Assembly: GCF_014636495.1 (NCBI RefSeq)
Contig: NZ_BMEM01000001.1
Location: 1,318,471 to 1,382,470 of the forward strand
Source: Ornithinimicrobium tianjinense
GTDB taxonomy: Bacteria > Actinomycetota > Actinomycetes > Actinomycetales > Dermatophilaceae
DNA length: 64,000 nt
Direction of reading: 5' to 3'
The notes below the pieces were generated by a model. That model did no database searches, was not told the DNA's origin, and saw only the letters and a list, made by a program, of their open reading frames with translations. A program made the position numbers and the translations under genes. How positions within the stretch are numbered: the first letter of the stretch is position 1; the number at the start of each line of letters is the position of its first letter. This document shows positions 42,908 through 51,658 of the stretch, piece after piece.

Positions 42908-44137
42908 ATGGACGACGCCACGGCCACCGATCCGCGCACCCAGACGCCCCGGGCGAGCAGGCGCAGCGCCCTGCTCGGCGCGATGTTCCTCATGGCCACC
43001 TCGGCCATCGGTCCTGGCTTCATCACCCAGACCACCAACTTCACGGTGGAGCTCGGGGCGGCCTTCGCCTTCGCGATCCTGGTCTCGATCCTCGTGGACA
43101 TCGCCATCCAGATGAACGTCTGGCGGGTCGTCGGCGTCTCGGGGCTGCGCGCCAACGAGCTGGCCAACCGCATCGCTCCCGGCCTCGGGTGGGTCCTCGC
43201 CGCGCTCATCCTGGTGGGCGGGCTCGTCTTCAACATCGGCAACATCGCCGGCACCGGGCTCGGCACCGACGCCATGATGGGCCTGGACCCGAAGATCGGC
43301 GGCGTCGTGTCCTGCGCGATCGCGATCGCCATCTTCCTGTCCAAGCGCGCCGGTCTGGCCCTGGACCGCATCGTGGTCGTCCTCGGCGTGGTCATGATCG
43401 CCCTGACCACCTTCGTCGCGATCACGAGCCGGCCGCCGGTGGGTGAGGCCCTGGTCAACTCGGTCGCGCCCGAGACGATCCAGTGGCTGGCCATCACCAC
43501 GCTCATCGGCGGGACCGTCGGCGGCTACATCACCTACGCCGGTGCCCACCGTCTCATCGAGTCCGGCACCACCGGGCCGGAGAACGCCCGCGCCATCTCC
43601 AGCGGCTCGATGATCGGCATCCTGGTCACCGGGGTCATGCGCGCGATCCTGTTCCTGGCGATCCTGGGCGTCGTGGCCGGAGGTGCCACCCTCGACCCGG
43701 CCAACCCGGCGGCCAGCGCCTTCGAGCAGGCTGCGGGCGAGATCGGGCTGCGGATGTTCGGCGTCATCCTGTGGGCGGCGGCCATCACCTCGGTGATCGG
43801 CGCGAGCTACACCACCGTGAGCTTCCTGACGACGCAGAAGTCGTCGCAGCGCACCCGCTCGCTGCTCACCGTCGGCTTCATCCTGCTCTGCCTGGTCCTC
43901 TTCCTGACCCTCGGCAAGGCGCCGGTCCCGCTGCTGATCTTCGCCGGAGGCTTCAACGGCCTGATCCTGCCGATCGGCTTCACGGTGGTGCTCTGGGCGG
44001 CGTGGCGCCGGCGCGACCTGCTCCAGGGCTACGCCTACCCGCGCTGGTTGCTGGTCGCGGGTGTGCTGGCCTGGCTGCTCACCCTCTTCCTCGGCTACAA
44101 GTCGCTGGAGGGGCTGCAGGCCCTGTGGGCAGGATGA
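42908..44137 (+). CDS. NRAMP-family permease (YcsG-like)
   Basis: 409 residues with about eleven membrane helices. The start of helix 1 reads MATSAIGPGFITQTTNF, the NRAMP-type GPGF region, but the metal-binding DPGN of true NRAMP transporters is changed, so a metal substrate is unlikely. Homologues such as YcsG sit in 5-oxoproline operons; here too it is the first gene before pxpA, pxpB and pxpC. I infer import of 5-oxoproline or a related compound. It is followed by pxpA after 4 nt. Confidence 0.85.
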   Translation: MDDATATDPRTQTPRASRRSALLGAMFLMATSAIGPGFITQTTNFTVELGAAFAFAILVSILVDIAIQMNVWRVVGVSGLRANELANRIAPGLGWVLAALILVGGLVFNIGNIAGTGLGTDAMMGLDPKIGGVVSCAIAIAIFLSKRAGLALDRIVVVLGVVMIALTTFVAITSRPPVGEALVNSVAPETIQWLAITTLIGGTVGGYITYAGAHRLIESGTTGPENARAISSGSMIGILVTGVMRAILFLAILGVVAGGATLDPANPAASAFEQAAGEIGLRMFGVILWAAAITSVIGASYTTVSFLTTQKSSQRTRSLLTVGFILLCLVLFLTLGKAPVPLLIFAGGFNGLILPIGFTVVLWAAWRRRDLLQGYAYPRWLLVAGVLAWLLTLFLGYKSLEGLQALWAG

Positions 44138-44141
44138 GGTC

Positions 44142-44933
44142 ATGAGCACCGCGCACGTCGACCTCAACGCCGACCTCGGCGAGTCCTACGGCACCTGGCG
44201 GCTGGGTGACGACGAGGCGATGCTCGGCATCGTCACCTCGGCCAACGTGGCGTGCGGCTTCCATGCCGGGGACGCCCTCACGCTGCGGCGCACCTGCGAG
44301 CAGGCCGCGGCGCGCGGCGTGGTCGTGGGTGCCCAGGTCGGCTACAACCACCTGGCAGGGTTCGGCCGGTGGAGCATCGACATGCCCTCGGCCGAGCTGA
44401 CCGCCGACGTGCTCTACCAGATCGGGGCGCTCGACGGCCTCTGCCGGGTCGCCGGCACCCGCGTCCGCTACGTCAAGCCGCACGGTGCCCTCTACAACAC
44501 CGCAGCGGTGGACGAGCGTCAGGCGCGTGCCGTGGTCGACGCGGTCGTGGAGTATGACGCGTCGCTCCCCCTTCTGGGGCTGCCGGGCTCGGCGCTCCTG
44601 CGGGTCGCCGAGGAGCGGGGTCTGCGCACGGTGCGGGAGGCGTTCGCCGACCGGGCCTACACCCCCGAGGGGCGACTCGTGTCCCGCCAGCAGCCGGGCT
44701 CGGTGCTGCACGACCCCGAGGAGGTGGCCGCGCGGGTGGTGCGGCTGGTGACCGAGAGGCGGCTCACGGCCGTGGACGGCACCGAGCTCGAGCTCGGAGC
44801 CGACTCCGTGTGCACCCACGGCGACAGCCCGGGCGCCGTCCAGATGGCGGGCGCCGTGCGACAGGCCCTGACCGCGGCCGGGGTGGCGATCACCCCGTTC
44901 GTCGGGACTGGACCCTCGGCGGACCCGGCCTGA
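44142..44933 (+). CDS. pxpA: 5-oxoprolinase subunit A
   Basis: LamB/YcsF-family subunit of the ATP-dependent 5-oxoprolinase PxpABC, which opens 5-oxoproline to glutamate. 263 residues: [14 protein letters not shown] at the N-terminus (metal- or nucleotide-binding Asn, Asp and Glu), [19 protein letters not shown] and [11 protein letters not shown] at the C-terminus, all family signatures. Its stop overlaps the pxpB start (TGATG), so translation is coupled. Cytoplasmic. Confidence 0.95.
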   Translation: MSTAHVDLNADLGESYGTWRLGDDEAMLGIVTSANVACGFHAGDALTLRRTCEQAAARGVVVGAQVGYNHLAGFGRWSIDMPSAELTADVLYQIGALDGLCRVAGTRVRYVKPHGALYNTAAVDERQARAVVDAVVEYDASLPLLGLPGSALLRVAEERGLRTVREAFADRAYTPEGRLVSRQQPGSVLHDPEEVAARVVRLVTERRLTAVDGTELELGADSVCTHGDSPGAVQMAGAVRQALTAAGVAITPFVGTGPSADPA

Positions 44934-45586
44934 TGGGTGACGTGCCGATGCGGCTGCTCCCGATGGGGGAGGAGGCGATCCTCGTCGAGACGGAGGACAT
45001 CGCGTCCGTGCTGCGGCTGCGCACGCTCCTCGCGGACCTGGTCGAGACCGGTGAGGGCGCCTGGGCCCAGGTCGCCGAGCTCGTCCCGGCCGCGCGGACC
45101 GTGCTCGTCGTGACCACCCCTGGGGCGGACCTCGCCGCCCTGGCCGGGGAGCTGCGGCACCTCGACACGGCCGCGGCCGGGGACCATGTGGCGCAGCACG
45201 CCCCCGAGGAGGTGGAGATCGTCGTGCGCTACGACGGACCCGACCTCGAGGACGTCGCCGGGCTCACCGGGATGACGCCCGAGGAGGTCGTCGCCGCGCA
45301 CACGCAGACCCCGTGGCAGGTCGGCTTCGGCGGGTTCGCGCCGGGCTTCGCCTACCTCGTGGGCGGCGACCCTCGCCTCCTGGTCCCGCGCCGCTCGACG
45401 CCCCGCACGAAGGTGCCGGCCGGGGCGGTCGGTCTCGCGGGCGAGTTCTCGGGGATCTACCCGCGCGAGTCGCCGGGCGGCTGGCAGCTGCTCGGCACCA
45501 CCGACGCCGTGCTGTGGGACGCCGACCGCGAGCACCCCGCCCTCCTGCGACCCGGCGCCGTCGTGCGCTTCGTGGAGGCGTCATGA
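44933..45586 (+). CDS. pxpB: 5-oxoprolinase subunit B
   Basis: KipI-family subunit of PxpABC, 217 residues. The cyclophilin-like C-terminal domain has [40 protein letters not shown], then [31 protein letters not shown] and [19 protein letters not shown] at 44933 overlaps the pxpA stop; ATG at 44948 is a possible alternative. It overlaps pxpC by ATGA. In Bacillus the homologue was first known as the KinA inhibitor, but metabolic function is the better-supported role. Confidence 0.94.
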   Translation: MGDVPMRLLPMGEEAILVETEDIASVLRLRTLLADLVETGEGAWAQVAELVPAARTVLVVTTPGADLAALAGELRHLDTAAAGDHVAQHAPEEVEIVVRYDGPDLEDVAGLTGMTPEEVVAAHTQTPWQVGFGGFAPGFAYLVGGDPRLLVPRRSTPRTKVPAGAVGLAGEFSGIYPRESPGGWQLLGTTDAVLWDADREHPALLRPGAVVRFVEAS

Positions 45587-46470
45587 GCCGCGCCCTGGAG
45601 ATCCTCGACCCCGGCGTGCAGTCCCTGCTCCAGGACCCGGGGCGCCTGGGCCAGCTGGCGGTCGGCGTCGGACGTTCGGGAGCGGCGGACCGCGCGGCAT
45701 ACCGGCTCGGTGCGCGACTGCTCGGCAACGCCGAGGACGCGGCAGCGGTCGAGGTGACGCTCGGCGGGCTGCGGGCCCGGGCCCGCGGCGACCTGCTCGT
45801 GTGCGTCACCGGCGCGACCGCGCCGCTGACCGTCGGGGGGCATCGGGCTGCCCACGCCGCGCCCGTGCACGTGCGCGACGGCGAGGAGATCTCCCTCGGT
45901 ATGGCGTCGGCGGGGCTGCGCGCCTACCTCTCGGTGCGCGGCGGCCTGGTCCCGGAGCCCGTGCTCGGCTCCTGCGCGACCGACACGATGTCGGGTCTCG
46001 GGCCACCACCGCTGGCGGCCGGTGACGTCGTGCCGGTGGGCGAGCGGACCAGGGACTGGCCCAACGTGGACGTGGCCCCCGTGCCCGCCCCGACGGGGGG
46101 CGAGGTGGTGCTCGTCGTGACCCCGGGCCCCAGGCAGGACTGGTTCGCGGACCCCGAGGTGCTGTCGAGCACCGCCTGGGTCGTGTCCGACCGCAGCGAC
46201 CGGAAGGGGATCAGGTTGCAGGGCAAGGGATCCCGTCTCGAGCGGACGCCTGCGCGCCAGGACGCCGAGCTGCCCAGCGAGGGGATGGTGCGCGGGGCCG
46301 TCCAGGTGCCTCCCGACGGCGAGCCGGTCGTCTTCCTCAACGACCATCCGGTCACCGGCGGCTATCCCGTCGTGGGCGTGGTCCGTGGGTCCTCCATGGA
46401 CCGTGCCGCCCAGCTCACGCCCGGACAGGTCGTCTGGTTCCGGTGGGAGAGCCTGGGGTGGCGGCCGTGA
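45583..46470 (+). CDS. pxpC: 5-oxoprolinase subunit C
   Basis: KipA-family subunit of PxpABC, 295 residues, pairing with PxpB. Family blocks: [20 protein letters not shown] near the start, [42 protein letters not shown] and [20 protein letters not shown] near the end, then [17 protein letters not shown] at 45583 overlaps the pxpB stop; the stop overlaps the GTG of the next gene (GTGA). Cytoplasmic. Confidence 0.95.
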   Translation: MSRALEILDPGVQSLLQDPGRLGQLAVGVGRSGAADRAAYRLGARLLGNAEDAAAVEVTLGGLRARARGDLLVCVTGATAPLTVGGHRAAHAAPVHVRDGEEISLGMASAGLRAYLSVRGGLVPEPVLGSCATDTMSGLGPPPLAAGDVVPVGERTRDWPNVDVAPVPAPTGGEVVLVVTPGPRQDWFADPEVLSSTAWVVSDRSDRKGIRLQGKGSRLERTPARQDAELPSEGMVRGAVQVPPDGEPVVFLNDHPVTGGYPVVGVVRGSSMDRAAQLTPGQVVWFRWESLGWRP

Positions 46471-47291
46471 GCGCGGGGACCGGTCGAGGGACGACCGAGC
46501 TGCCGATCGACCCCGCAGGCCTGGCCCCCCGCGAGGCGCGGCGGTTGTTCGCCGGCGGCCTGGTCGCCCCCACGTCGGGCTGGTGCCAGGGGTTCACCCA
46601 GGCCAACCTCATCGCCGTGCCCCGCGACCTTGCCTTCGACATGCTCCTCTTCGCCCAGCGCAACCCCAAGCCCTGTCCCGTCCTCGACGTGCTCGAGCCC
46701 GGCCGGTTCGGCGGCGGCATCCTGGGCGAGGGAGCGGACGTGCGGACCGATGCGCCGCTCTACCGCGTCTACCGCGACGGAGAGCTGGTCGAGGAGGTCG
46801 CCGACGCGCGCAGCGTGTGGCGCGAGGACCTGGTGGCCTTCCTCATCGGCTGCTCCTTCACCTTCGAGCACCCGATGGCGGCCGCCGGGGTGCCGGTGCG
46901 CCACCAGGAGGCCGGCCGCAACGTCCCGATGTACCGCACCACCACGCGGTGCCGGGACGCCGGGCGGCTCAGCGGTCCGCTCGTCGTGTCGATGCGGGCG
47001 GTGCCGGCGGACCGGGTCGCGGACGCGGTGCGGGTCTCCTCCCGCTACCCGGCGGTCCACGGGGCGCCCGTGCACGTGGGCGACCCCGCGGGCCTGGGGA
47101 TCGTCGACCTCGACCGGCCCGACTTCGGCGATCCACCGGTGGTCGAGGACGGCGACGTGCCCGTCTTCTGGGCGTGCGGGGTCACGCCGCAGGCCATGGT
47201 GATGGAGTCCCGGCCGGGCCTGGCGATCACGCACGCGCCCGGCCACATGCTCGTCACCGACGCGCGGGACAGCGACTACGCCGTGCCCTGA
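46467..47291 (+). CDS. DUF1445 putative hydro-lyase (YcsI-like)
   Basis: 274 residues of the YcsI/DUF1445 family, sometimes called putative hydro-lyase or D-glutamate cyclase-like. Visible blocks: [59 protein letters not shown], then [20 protein letters not shown] and [10 protein letters not shown]. The GTG start overlaps the pxpC stop. Its position suggests it feeds D-glutamate-derived or other 5-oxoproline into the pathway. Its last 16 nt overlap the end of the oppositely oriented RibD-like gene. Confidence 0.9.
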   Translation: MSAGTGRGTTELPIDPAGLAPREARRLFAGGLVAPTSGWCQGFTQANLIAVPRDLAFDMLLFAQRNPKPCPVLDVLEPGRFGGGILGEGADVRTDAPLYRVYRDGELVEEVADARSVWREDLVAFLIGCSFTFEHPMAAAGVPVRHQEAGRNVPMYRTTTRCRDAGRLSGPLVVSMRAVPADRVADAVRVSSRYPAVHGAPVHVGDPAGLGIVDLDRPDFGDPPVVEDGDVPVFWACGVTPQAMVMESRPGLAITHAPGHMLVTDARDSDYAVP

Positions 47292-47923
47292 CGCAGTCGC
47301 GTCCGCACCAAAACGTCGCCGGCCCACGTGAGCAGGTGCGTGGGCTCGCCGACGAGACGCCCGAAGGTGACCGTCGTCGGGACGAGGAAGGGCCCGTCGC
47401 CGCCGGCCAGCACGGGGCGCACCGTGACGCACAGCTCGTCCACGAGGCACTCCTGCAGCCACGTGCCGAAGAGGGTCGGCCCGCCCTCGACGACGATGCG
47501 GTGCCACCCGCGCTGGTGCAGCGCGGCCAGCACCTGCGCCGCGCTGACCCGGTCGCCGTGCCCGGAGATCAGCACCACCTCGCCCCCGCCGGCCTGGAGC
47601 TCGAGCACGGACCGCGGCGGTTCGGGACGGGTCGACACGACGGCGAGCGGCGTCCCCTGGAGCGCGCCGTACCTCTCCTTGCGCACCGTCCCCGCGCCGA
47701 CGACCACGACGTCGGCCCAGTCACGCAGATGCTCGAAGACGGCGTGGTCGCCCTCCGACCCGGCGTTGAGGCTGCCGCTCACGTCGTCCGGCCCGGTCGC
47801 GCGCCCGTCGAGCGTGGTGATGAAGCTGGCCCGCACCCAGGTGCCGTCCGCGCGGTCGGGCGGCACGGCATACCAGGCGGCGAGGTCGTCGGGGGAGAGG
47901 GGGCCGGATCCGGTGCGCGTCAC
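47276..47923 (-). CDS. RibD C-terminal/dihydrofolate-reductase-like reductase
   Basis: 215 residues of the RibD_C fold, NADPH-dependent reductases related to the riboflavin enzyme and [23 protein letters not shown] is the substrate side; [15 protein letters not shown] and [16 protein letters not shown] are the cofactor-binding segments, followed by [16 protein letters not shown]. There is no deaminase domain, so it is not a complete RibD. GTG at 47923 has a weak CAGGAT -10 6 nt upstream. Convergent overlap with the YcsI-like gene. Pathway unknown. Confidence 0.82.
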   Translation of the reverse strand: MTRTGSGPLSPDDLAAWYAVPPDRADGTWVRASFITTLDGRATGPDDVSGSLNAGSEGDHAVFEHLRDWADVVVVGAGTVRKERYGALQGTPLAVVSTRPEPPRSVLELQAGGGEVVLISGHGDRVSAAQVLAALHQRGWHRIVVEGGPTLFGTWLQECLVDELCVTVRPVLAGGDGPFLVPTTVTFGRLVGEPTHLLTWAGDVLVRTRLRQGTA

Positions 47924-47981
47924 GGGCCCATCCTGGCTCACCTTTCCGGCGCCCGGGCGGCCGACGTGCCACGATGGCCCG

Positions 47982-48851
47982 ATGGCGAAGAAGGACAAGA
48001 AGAGCAAGGGGCCGCGTGGCGGATCGTTCCGCGACGCGCTGCGGGTGGGCGACGGGTTCGTGCTCGCGGAGCTGGACCCGCGGTCGACCCCGGGGTTCAC
48101 CGGCGACAAGGTGGCGGGCCAGGAGGCGCTGCTCGCTGCCGACGAGGAGATGGACACGCTGCAGGAGCAGCTCTACGCCATGAGCAAGGCAGGCGCGCGA
48201 CGCCGCGTGCTGCTGGTGATCCAGGGCATGGACACCTCGGGCAAGGGCGGGATCATGCGTCACGTGGTCGGGTCCGTGGACCCGCAGGGGGTGCAGCTGA
48301 CGGCCTTCAAGGCGCCGACCGCGGAGGAGAAGAAGCACCCCTTCCTGTGGCGCATCCGCCGGGCGCTGCCCGACCCGGGGATGATCGGTGTCTTCGACCG
48401 CAGCCACTACGAGGACGTGCTCATCGTGCGTGTGCACGACCTCGTGCCGAGGGCGCAGTGGAGCCGCCGCTACGCCCAGATCAACGCGTTCGAGCAGGGT
48501 CTGGTCGAGGACGAGGTGACCGTCATCAAGGTGATGACGCACATCTCGGCGGACGAGCAGAAGGCCCGGCTGCAGGAGCGTCTGGACCGGCCCGACAAGC
48601 ACTGGAAGTACAACCCCGGCGACCTCGACGAGCGGGCGCACTGGGACGACTACCAGGAGGCCTACCAGGCCCTGCTCGAGCGGTGCAGCACCGACGCCGC
48701 GCCCTGGTATGTCGTGCCCGCCGACCGGAAGTGGTACGCGCGTCTCGCCGTCCAGCAGCTGCTCCTGGAGCACCTGCGCGAGCTCGACCTGACCTGGCCC
48801 GAGGCGGACTTCGACGTCGAGGCGGAGAAGGCGCGGCTGGCCCAGATGTGA
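47982..48851 (+). CDS. ppk2: Polyphosphate kinase 2
   Basis: PPK2-family enzyme that transfers phosphate between polyphosphate and nucleotides. 289 residues, single-domain. Walker A in VLLVIQGMDTSGKGGIMRHV, Walker B in GVFDRSHYEDVLIVRVH, lid region around LERLDRPDKHWKYNPGDLDE once shifted by one residue, and PWYVVPADRKWYARLAV. Single-domain members of this type often phosphorylate AMP or NMPs. It starts with MAKKDKKSKGPRGG, a basic tail. A CACGAT -10 lies 6 nt before the ATG. Convergent with glgX. Confidence 0.93.
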   Translation: MAKKDKKSKGPRGGSFRDALRVGDGFVLAELDPRSTPGFTGDKVAGQEALLAADEEMDTLQEQLYAMSKAGARRRVLLVIQGMDTSGKGGIMRHVVGSVDPQGVQLTAFKAPTAEEKKHPFLWRIRRALPDPGMIGVFDRSHYEDVLIVRVHDLVPRAQWSRRYAQINAFEQGLVEDEVTVIKVMTHISADEQKARLQERLDRPDKHWKYNPGDLDERAHWDDYQEAYQALLERCSTDAAPWYVVPADRKWYARLAVQQLLLEHLRELDLTWPEADFDVEAEKARLAQM

Positions 48852-48870
48852 GCGCCGACCGCGCCGGGTC

Positions 48871-50997
48871 TCAGCCCCCGAGCTCCGGCTGCGGGGTGGC
48901 CTGAAGGACGACGACGGCGCGCCCCGGCATCAGGTGCGTCGAGCCGGTCTCCCACGGCACGCTGTCGTCGATGTCGTCGCCCGTGGTGTCCACCACGACC
49001 CGCCAGGTGGTCGTGTCGATCCCGTCCGGGACCGTGAACGGGATCGTCTCGTGGTGGCCGTTGAAGAGCAGGAGGAAGTGGTCGTCGGTCACCACCCGGC
49101 CACGGCGGTCCCGGTCCGGGATCGCCTCGCCGTTGAGGAAGACGGTGACCGCCTGCTCGCGCAGGTGCCAGTCCTCGGCCGGCATCTCGGTGCCCGCAGG
49201 GGAGTACCAGACGATGTCGCCCAGCGCGCTCTGGCCGCCGTGGTCCGCGTCGCCGGCGAAGAAGCGGCGCCGGCGGAAGGCCGGGTGCTCGCGACGCAGC
49301 CGGATCAGCCGGCTGGTGAACTCCAGCAGCTCGAGCTGCTCGGGCTCCAGCTCCCAGTCCATCCATGCCAGCTCGTTGTCCTGGCAGTAGACGTTGTTGT
49401 TGCCCAGCTGGGTGCGGCCGAGCTCGTCGCCGTGCAGGAGCATGGGCACCCCCTGGCTGAGGATGAGCGTGGCCAGGAAGTTCTTCTGCTGCCGCAGCCG
49501 CAGGGCGTTGGTCTCCGGGTCGTCGGTCGGGCCCTCGACGCCGTGGTTCCAGGAGCGGTTGTGGGACTCGCCGTCGTGCCCGCCCTCGCCGTTGGCCTTG
49601 TTGTGCTTCTCGTTGTAGGACACCAGGTCACGCAGGGTGAAGCCGTCGTGGGCGGTGATGAAGTTGACCGACGCGATCGGGCGCCGGCCGCTGTGCTCGT
49701 AGAGGTCGGAGGAGCCGGTGAGCCGGCTCGCGAACTCGCCCAGCGTGGCGGGCTTGCCGCGCCAGAAGTCGCGGACGGTGTCGCGGTACTTGCCGTTCCA
49801 CTCCGTCCACAGGGGCGGGAAGTTGCCCACCTGGTAGCCGCCGTCGCCGAGGTCCCAGGGCTCGGCGATCAGCTTGACCTGCGAGACCACCGGGTCCTGC
49901 TGGACCAGGTCGAAGAACGCCGAGAGCTTGTCGACCTCGTGGAACTGACGGGCCAGGGTGGCGGCGAGGTCGAAGCGGAAGCCGTCGACGTGCATCTCGG
50001 TCACCCAGTAGCGCAGGGAGTCCATGATCAGCTGCAGCACGTGCGGGTTGCGCATCAGCAGGCTGTTGCCGGTGCCGGTCGTGTCGTAGTAGTGCGCCCG
50101 GTCAGAGTCGACGAGGCGGTAGTAGCTGGCGTTGTCGATGCCTCGGAACGACAGCGTCGGGCCCAGGTGGTTGCCCTCCGCGGTGTGGTTGTAGACGACG
50201 TCGAGGATGACCTCGATGTCCGCCTCGTGCAGGGCCTTGACCATGGCCTTGAACTCGGTGACCTGCTGCCCGCGGTGGCCGTAGGAGGAGTAGGCGTTGT
50301 GCGGCGCCAGGAAGCCGATCGTGTTGTAGCCCCAGTAGTTGGACAGCCCCTTGTCCTGCAGGTGCGGGTCGTTGACGAACTGGTGCACGGGCAGCAGCTC
50401 CAGCGCGGTCACCCCCAGCGTGGTGAGGTGGTCGATCACCGCGGGGTGCGCGACCCCGGCATACGTGCCGCGGATCTCCGGAGGGACGTCCGGGTGGTTC
50501 ATGGTCAGGCCGCGCACGTGCGCCTCGTAGATGACCGAGTCGGCGTAGGCGTGCCGCGGCGGGCGGTCGTGCCCCCAGTCGAAGAAGGGGTTGACGACGA
50601 CGGAGAGCATCGTGTGCAGGGCCGAGTCGTCGGTGTTGAAGGACAACGGGTCGCCGAAGTCGTAGCCGAACAGGCCCTGGTGGTTGCGGATCTGCCCGCT
50701 GATCGCCTTGGCGTAGGGGTCGAGCAGCAGCTTGTGCGGGTTGAACCGGTGGCCGAGCTCCGGTGCGTACGGACCGTGGACGCGATAGCCGTAGCGCTGC
50801 CCGGGCTGACAGTTCGGGATGTAACCGTGCCAGACGTGGGCGTCGACCTCGGTCAGCGGGACGACGACCTCCTGGGCGCGGTCGCCGACCAGGCACAGGT
50901 CGACCGCGGTGGCGTGCTCGGAGAAGAGGGCGAAGTTCACGCCGCGACCGTCGTAGGTCGCGCCGAGGGGGTAGGCGTCGCCGGGCCAGACGTCCAT
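48871..50997 (-). CDS. glgX: Glycogen debranching enzyme
   Basis: Hydrolyses alpha-1,6 branches of phosphorylase-limit glycogen. 708 residues, the usual length. An N-terminal CBM48-like domain (GRGVNFALFSEHATAVDLCL) precedes the GH13 barrel with EVILDVVYNHTAEG, DGFRFDLAATLARQ (catalytic Asp), VKLIAEPWDLGDGGYQVG (catalytic Glu) and FITAHDGFTLRDLVSYN (transition-state Asp). SYNEKHNKANGEGG after it is a GlgX hallmark. ATG at 50997 has a GGAAGGG ribosome site. It stands alone, divergent from the tRNA genes. Confidence 0.95.
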   Translation of the reverse strand: MDVWPGDAYPLGATYDGRGVNFALFSEHATAVDLCLVGDRAQEVVVPLTEVDAHVWHGYIPNCQPGQRYGYRVHGPYAPELGHRFNPHKLLLDPYAKAISGQIRNHQGLFGYDFGDPLSFNTDDSALHTMLSVVVNPFFDWGHDRPPRHAYADSVIYEAHVRGLTMNHPDVPPEIRGTYAGVAHPAVIDHLTTLGVTALELLPVHQFVNDPHLQDKGLSNYWGYNTIGFLAPHNAYSSYGHRGQQVTEFKAMVKALHEADIEVILDVVYNHTAEGNHLGPTLSFRGIDNASYYRLVDSDRAHYYDTTGTGNSLLMRNPHVLQLIMDSLRYWVTEMHVDGFRFDLAATLARQFHEVDKLSAFFDLVQQDPVVSQVKLIAEPWDLGDGGYQVGNFPPLWTEWNGKYRDTVRDFWRGKPATLGEFASRLTGSSDLYEHSGRRPIASVNFITAHDGFTLRDLVSYNEKHNKANGEGGHDGESHNRSWNHGVEGPTDDPETNALRLRQQKNFLATLILSQGVPMLLHGDELGRTQLGNNNVYCQDNELAWMDWELEPEQLELLEFTSRLIRLRREHPAFRRRRFFAGDADHGGQSALGDIVWYSPAGTEMPAEDWHLREQAVTVFLNGEAIPDRDRRGRVVTDDHFLLLFNGHHETIPFTVPDGIDTTTWRVVVDTTGDDIDDSVPWETGSTHLMPGRAVVVLQATPQPELGG

Positions 50998-51088
50998 CGA
51001 GTCCCTTCCGGGTTGGGGTGCACGGGCGTGGGACCACGATGTCGCCAGGCCACGATTCTACGGTGATCACGTGGCTCGGGGACCCGAT

Positions 51089-51118
51089 TTGGTGTCTCCC
51101 CGATCCGTCGGCTAATGT
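51089..51118 (+). promoter_or_regulatory. Promoter of the tRNA cluster
   Basis: TTGGTG (51089-51094), 18-bp spacer, TAATGT (51113-51118), about 60 nt before the first tRNA. No other promoter-like site was seen between it and the tRNAs. Confidence 0.5.
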
Positions 51119-51176
51119 TTCCTCTCGCGTCACCGACACGGGGACAGCCCGGAAGGGCACCTGTCGAGGGACGCAG

Positions 51177-51249
51177 GCGGACGTAGCTCAGTTGGTAGAG
51201 CGCAACCTTGCCAAGGTTGAGGTCGCCGGTTCGAGGCCGGTCGTCCGCT
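51177..51249 (+). tRNA. tRNA-Gly (GCC)
   Basis: 73-nt cloverleaf. Acceptor GCGGACG pairs with CGTCCGC; the D arm has GCTCAGTTGGTAGAGC, the anticodon loop is CTTGCCAAG with GCC, and the T arm holds GGTTCGAGGCC. CCA is not encoded. Confidence 0.97.
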
Positions 51250-51279
51250 CGGAGGCAGCACCACCGAGATGCCTCATTT

Positions 51280-51350
51280 GGTGGCGTGGCCGAGAGGCGA
51301 GGCAACGGCCTGCAAAGCCGTCTACACGGGTTCAAATCCCGTCGCCACCT
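51280..51350 (+). tRNA. tRNA-Cys (GCA)
   Basis: 71-nt cloverleaf. Acceptor GGTGGCG pairs with CGCCACC; the anticodon loop CTGCAAA reads GCA; the T arm is CGGGTTCAAATCCCG. CCA is not encoded. Confidence 0.97.
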
Positions 51351-51375
51351 CGTAGTACAGGCCGCACCCGGCCCC

Positions 51376-51450
51376 GGGCGATTGGCGCAGTGGTAGCGCG
51401 CTTCCTTGACACGGAAGAGGTCACTGGTTCAAACCCAGTATCGCCCACCA
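51376..51450 (+). tRNA. tRNA-Val (GAC), with encoded CCA; integration target
   Basis: Acceptor GGGCGAT pairs with ATCGCCC, anticodon loop CTTGACACG reads GAC, T arm CTGGTTCAAACCCAG. The CCA end is encoded. From the T arm to the CCA the sequence is duplicated at 61137-61161, so the 3' part now comes from the integrated element, which rebuilt an intact tRNA. Confidence 0.97.
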
Positions 51451-51451
51451 G
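51427..51451 (+). other. attL, left attachment site
   Basis: 25 bp starting GTTCAAACCCAGTATCGC and ending CCACCAG, identical to 61137-61161. It covers the T loop, acceptor strand and CCA of tRNA-Val. After one mismatch, AGAAA also matches at both ends. Confidence 0.92.
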
Positions 51452-51453
51452 TA

Positions 51454-51498
51454 GAAACCCCCTCTGACCAGGCAAGATGCCAGGGCAAAGGGGGTTTC
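51454..51498 (+). terminator. Hairpin after tRNA-Val supplied by the element
   Basis: GAAACCCCCT (51454-51463) and AGGGGGTTTC (51489-51498) form a perfect 10-bp stem around a 25-nt loop. It takes the place of the native terminator now stranded at 61170-61205. Confidence 0.7.
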
Positions 51499-51506
51499 TG
51501 TTTGCG

Positions 51507-51559
51507 CGTGCCCCAATCGTGCCCCGTTCGGCGTGGCGTGCCCCTAGCGTCGGGGCACG
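51507..51559. repeat. Cluster of CGTGCCCC octamers, left end
   Basis: CGTGCCCC occurs at 51507, 51518 and 51537 and in reverse at 51552. The first two are 11 bp apart (followed by AATC and GTTC). Likely arm-type sites of the element's integrase; similar pairs are found at the right end and at 56849-56867. Confidence 0.75.
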
Positions 51560-51646
51560 GCCGGGGTGTGGGTAGGGGCAGGACCTGGCGAACCGGGCCG
51601 CCCAATCGCCCCGGTGAGTCTCCCCTCACTCTTCATGGCGGCGGCC

Positions 51647-51652
51647 TACCCT
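51647..51652 (+). promoter_or_regulatory. Leaderless promoter -10 of the endonuclease gene
   Basis: TACCCT followed by 6 nt and ATG at 51659; no ribosome site is visible. Confidence 0.6.
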
Positions 51653-51658
51653 CGGGGC

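Noticed and set aside
42908-44137. Manganese/iron NRAMP transporter
   Set aside because: The metal-coordinating DPGN of helix 1 is not present and the operon is dedicated to 5-oxoproline.
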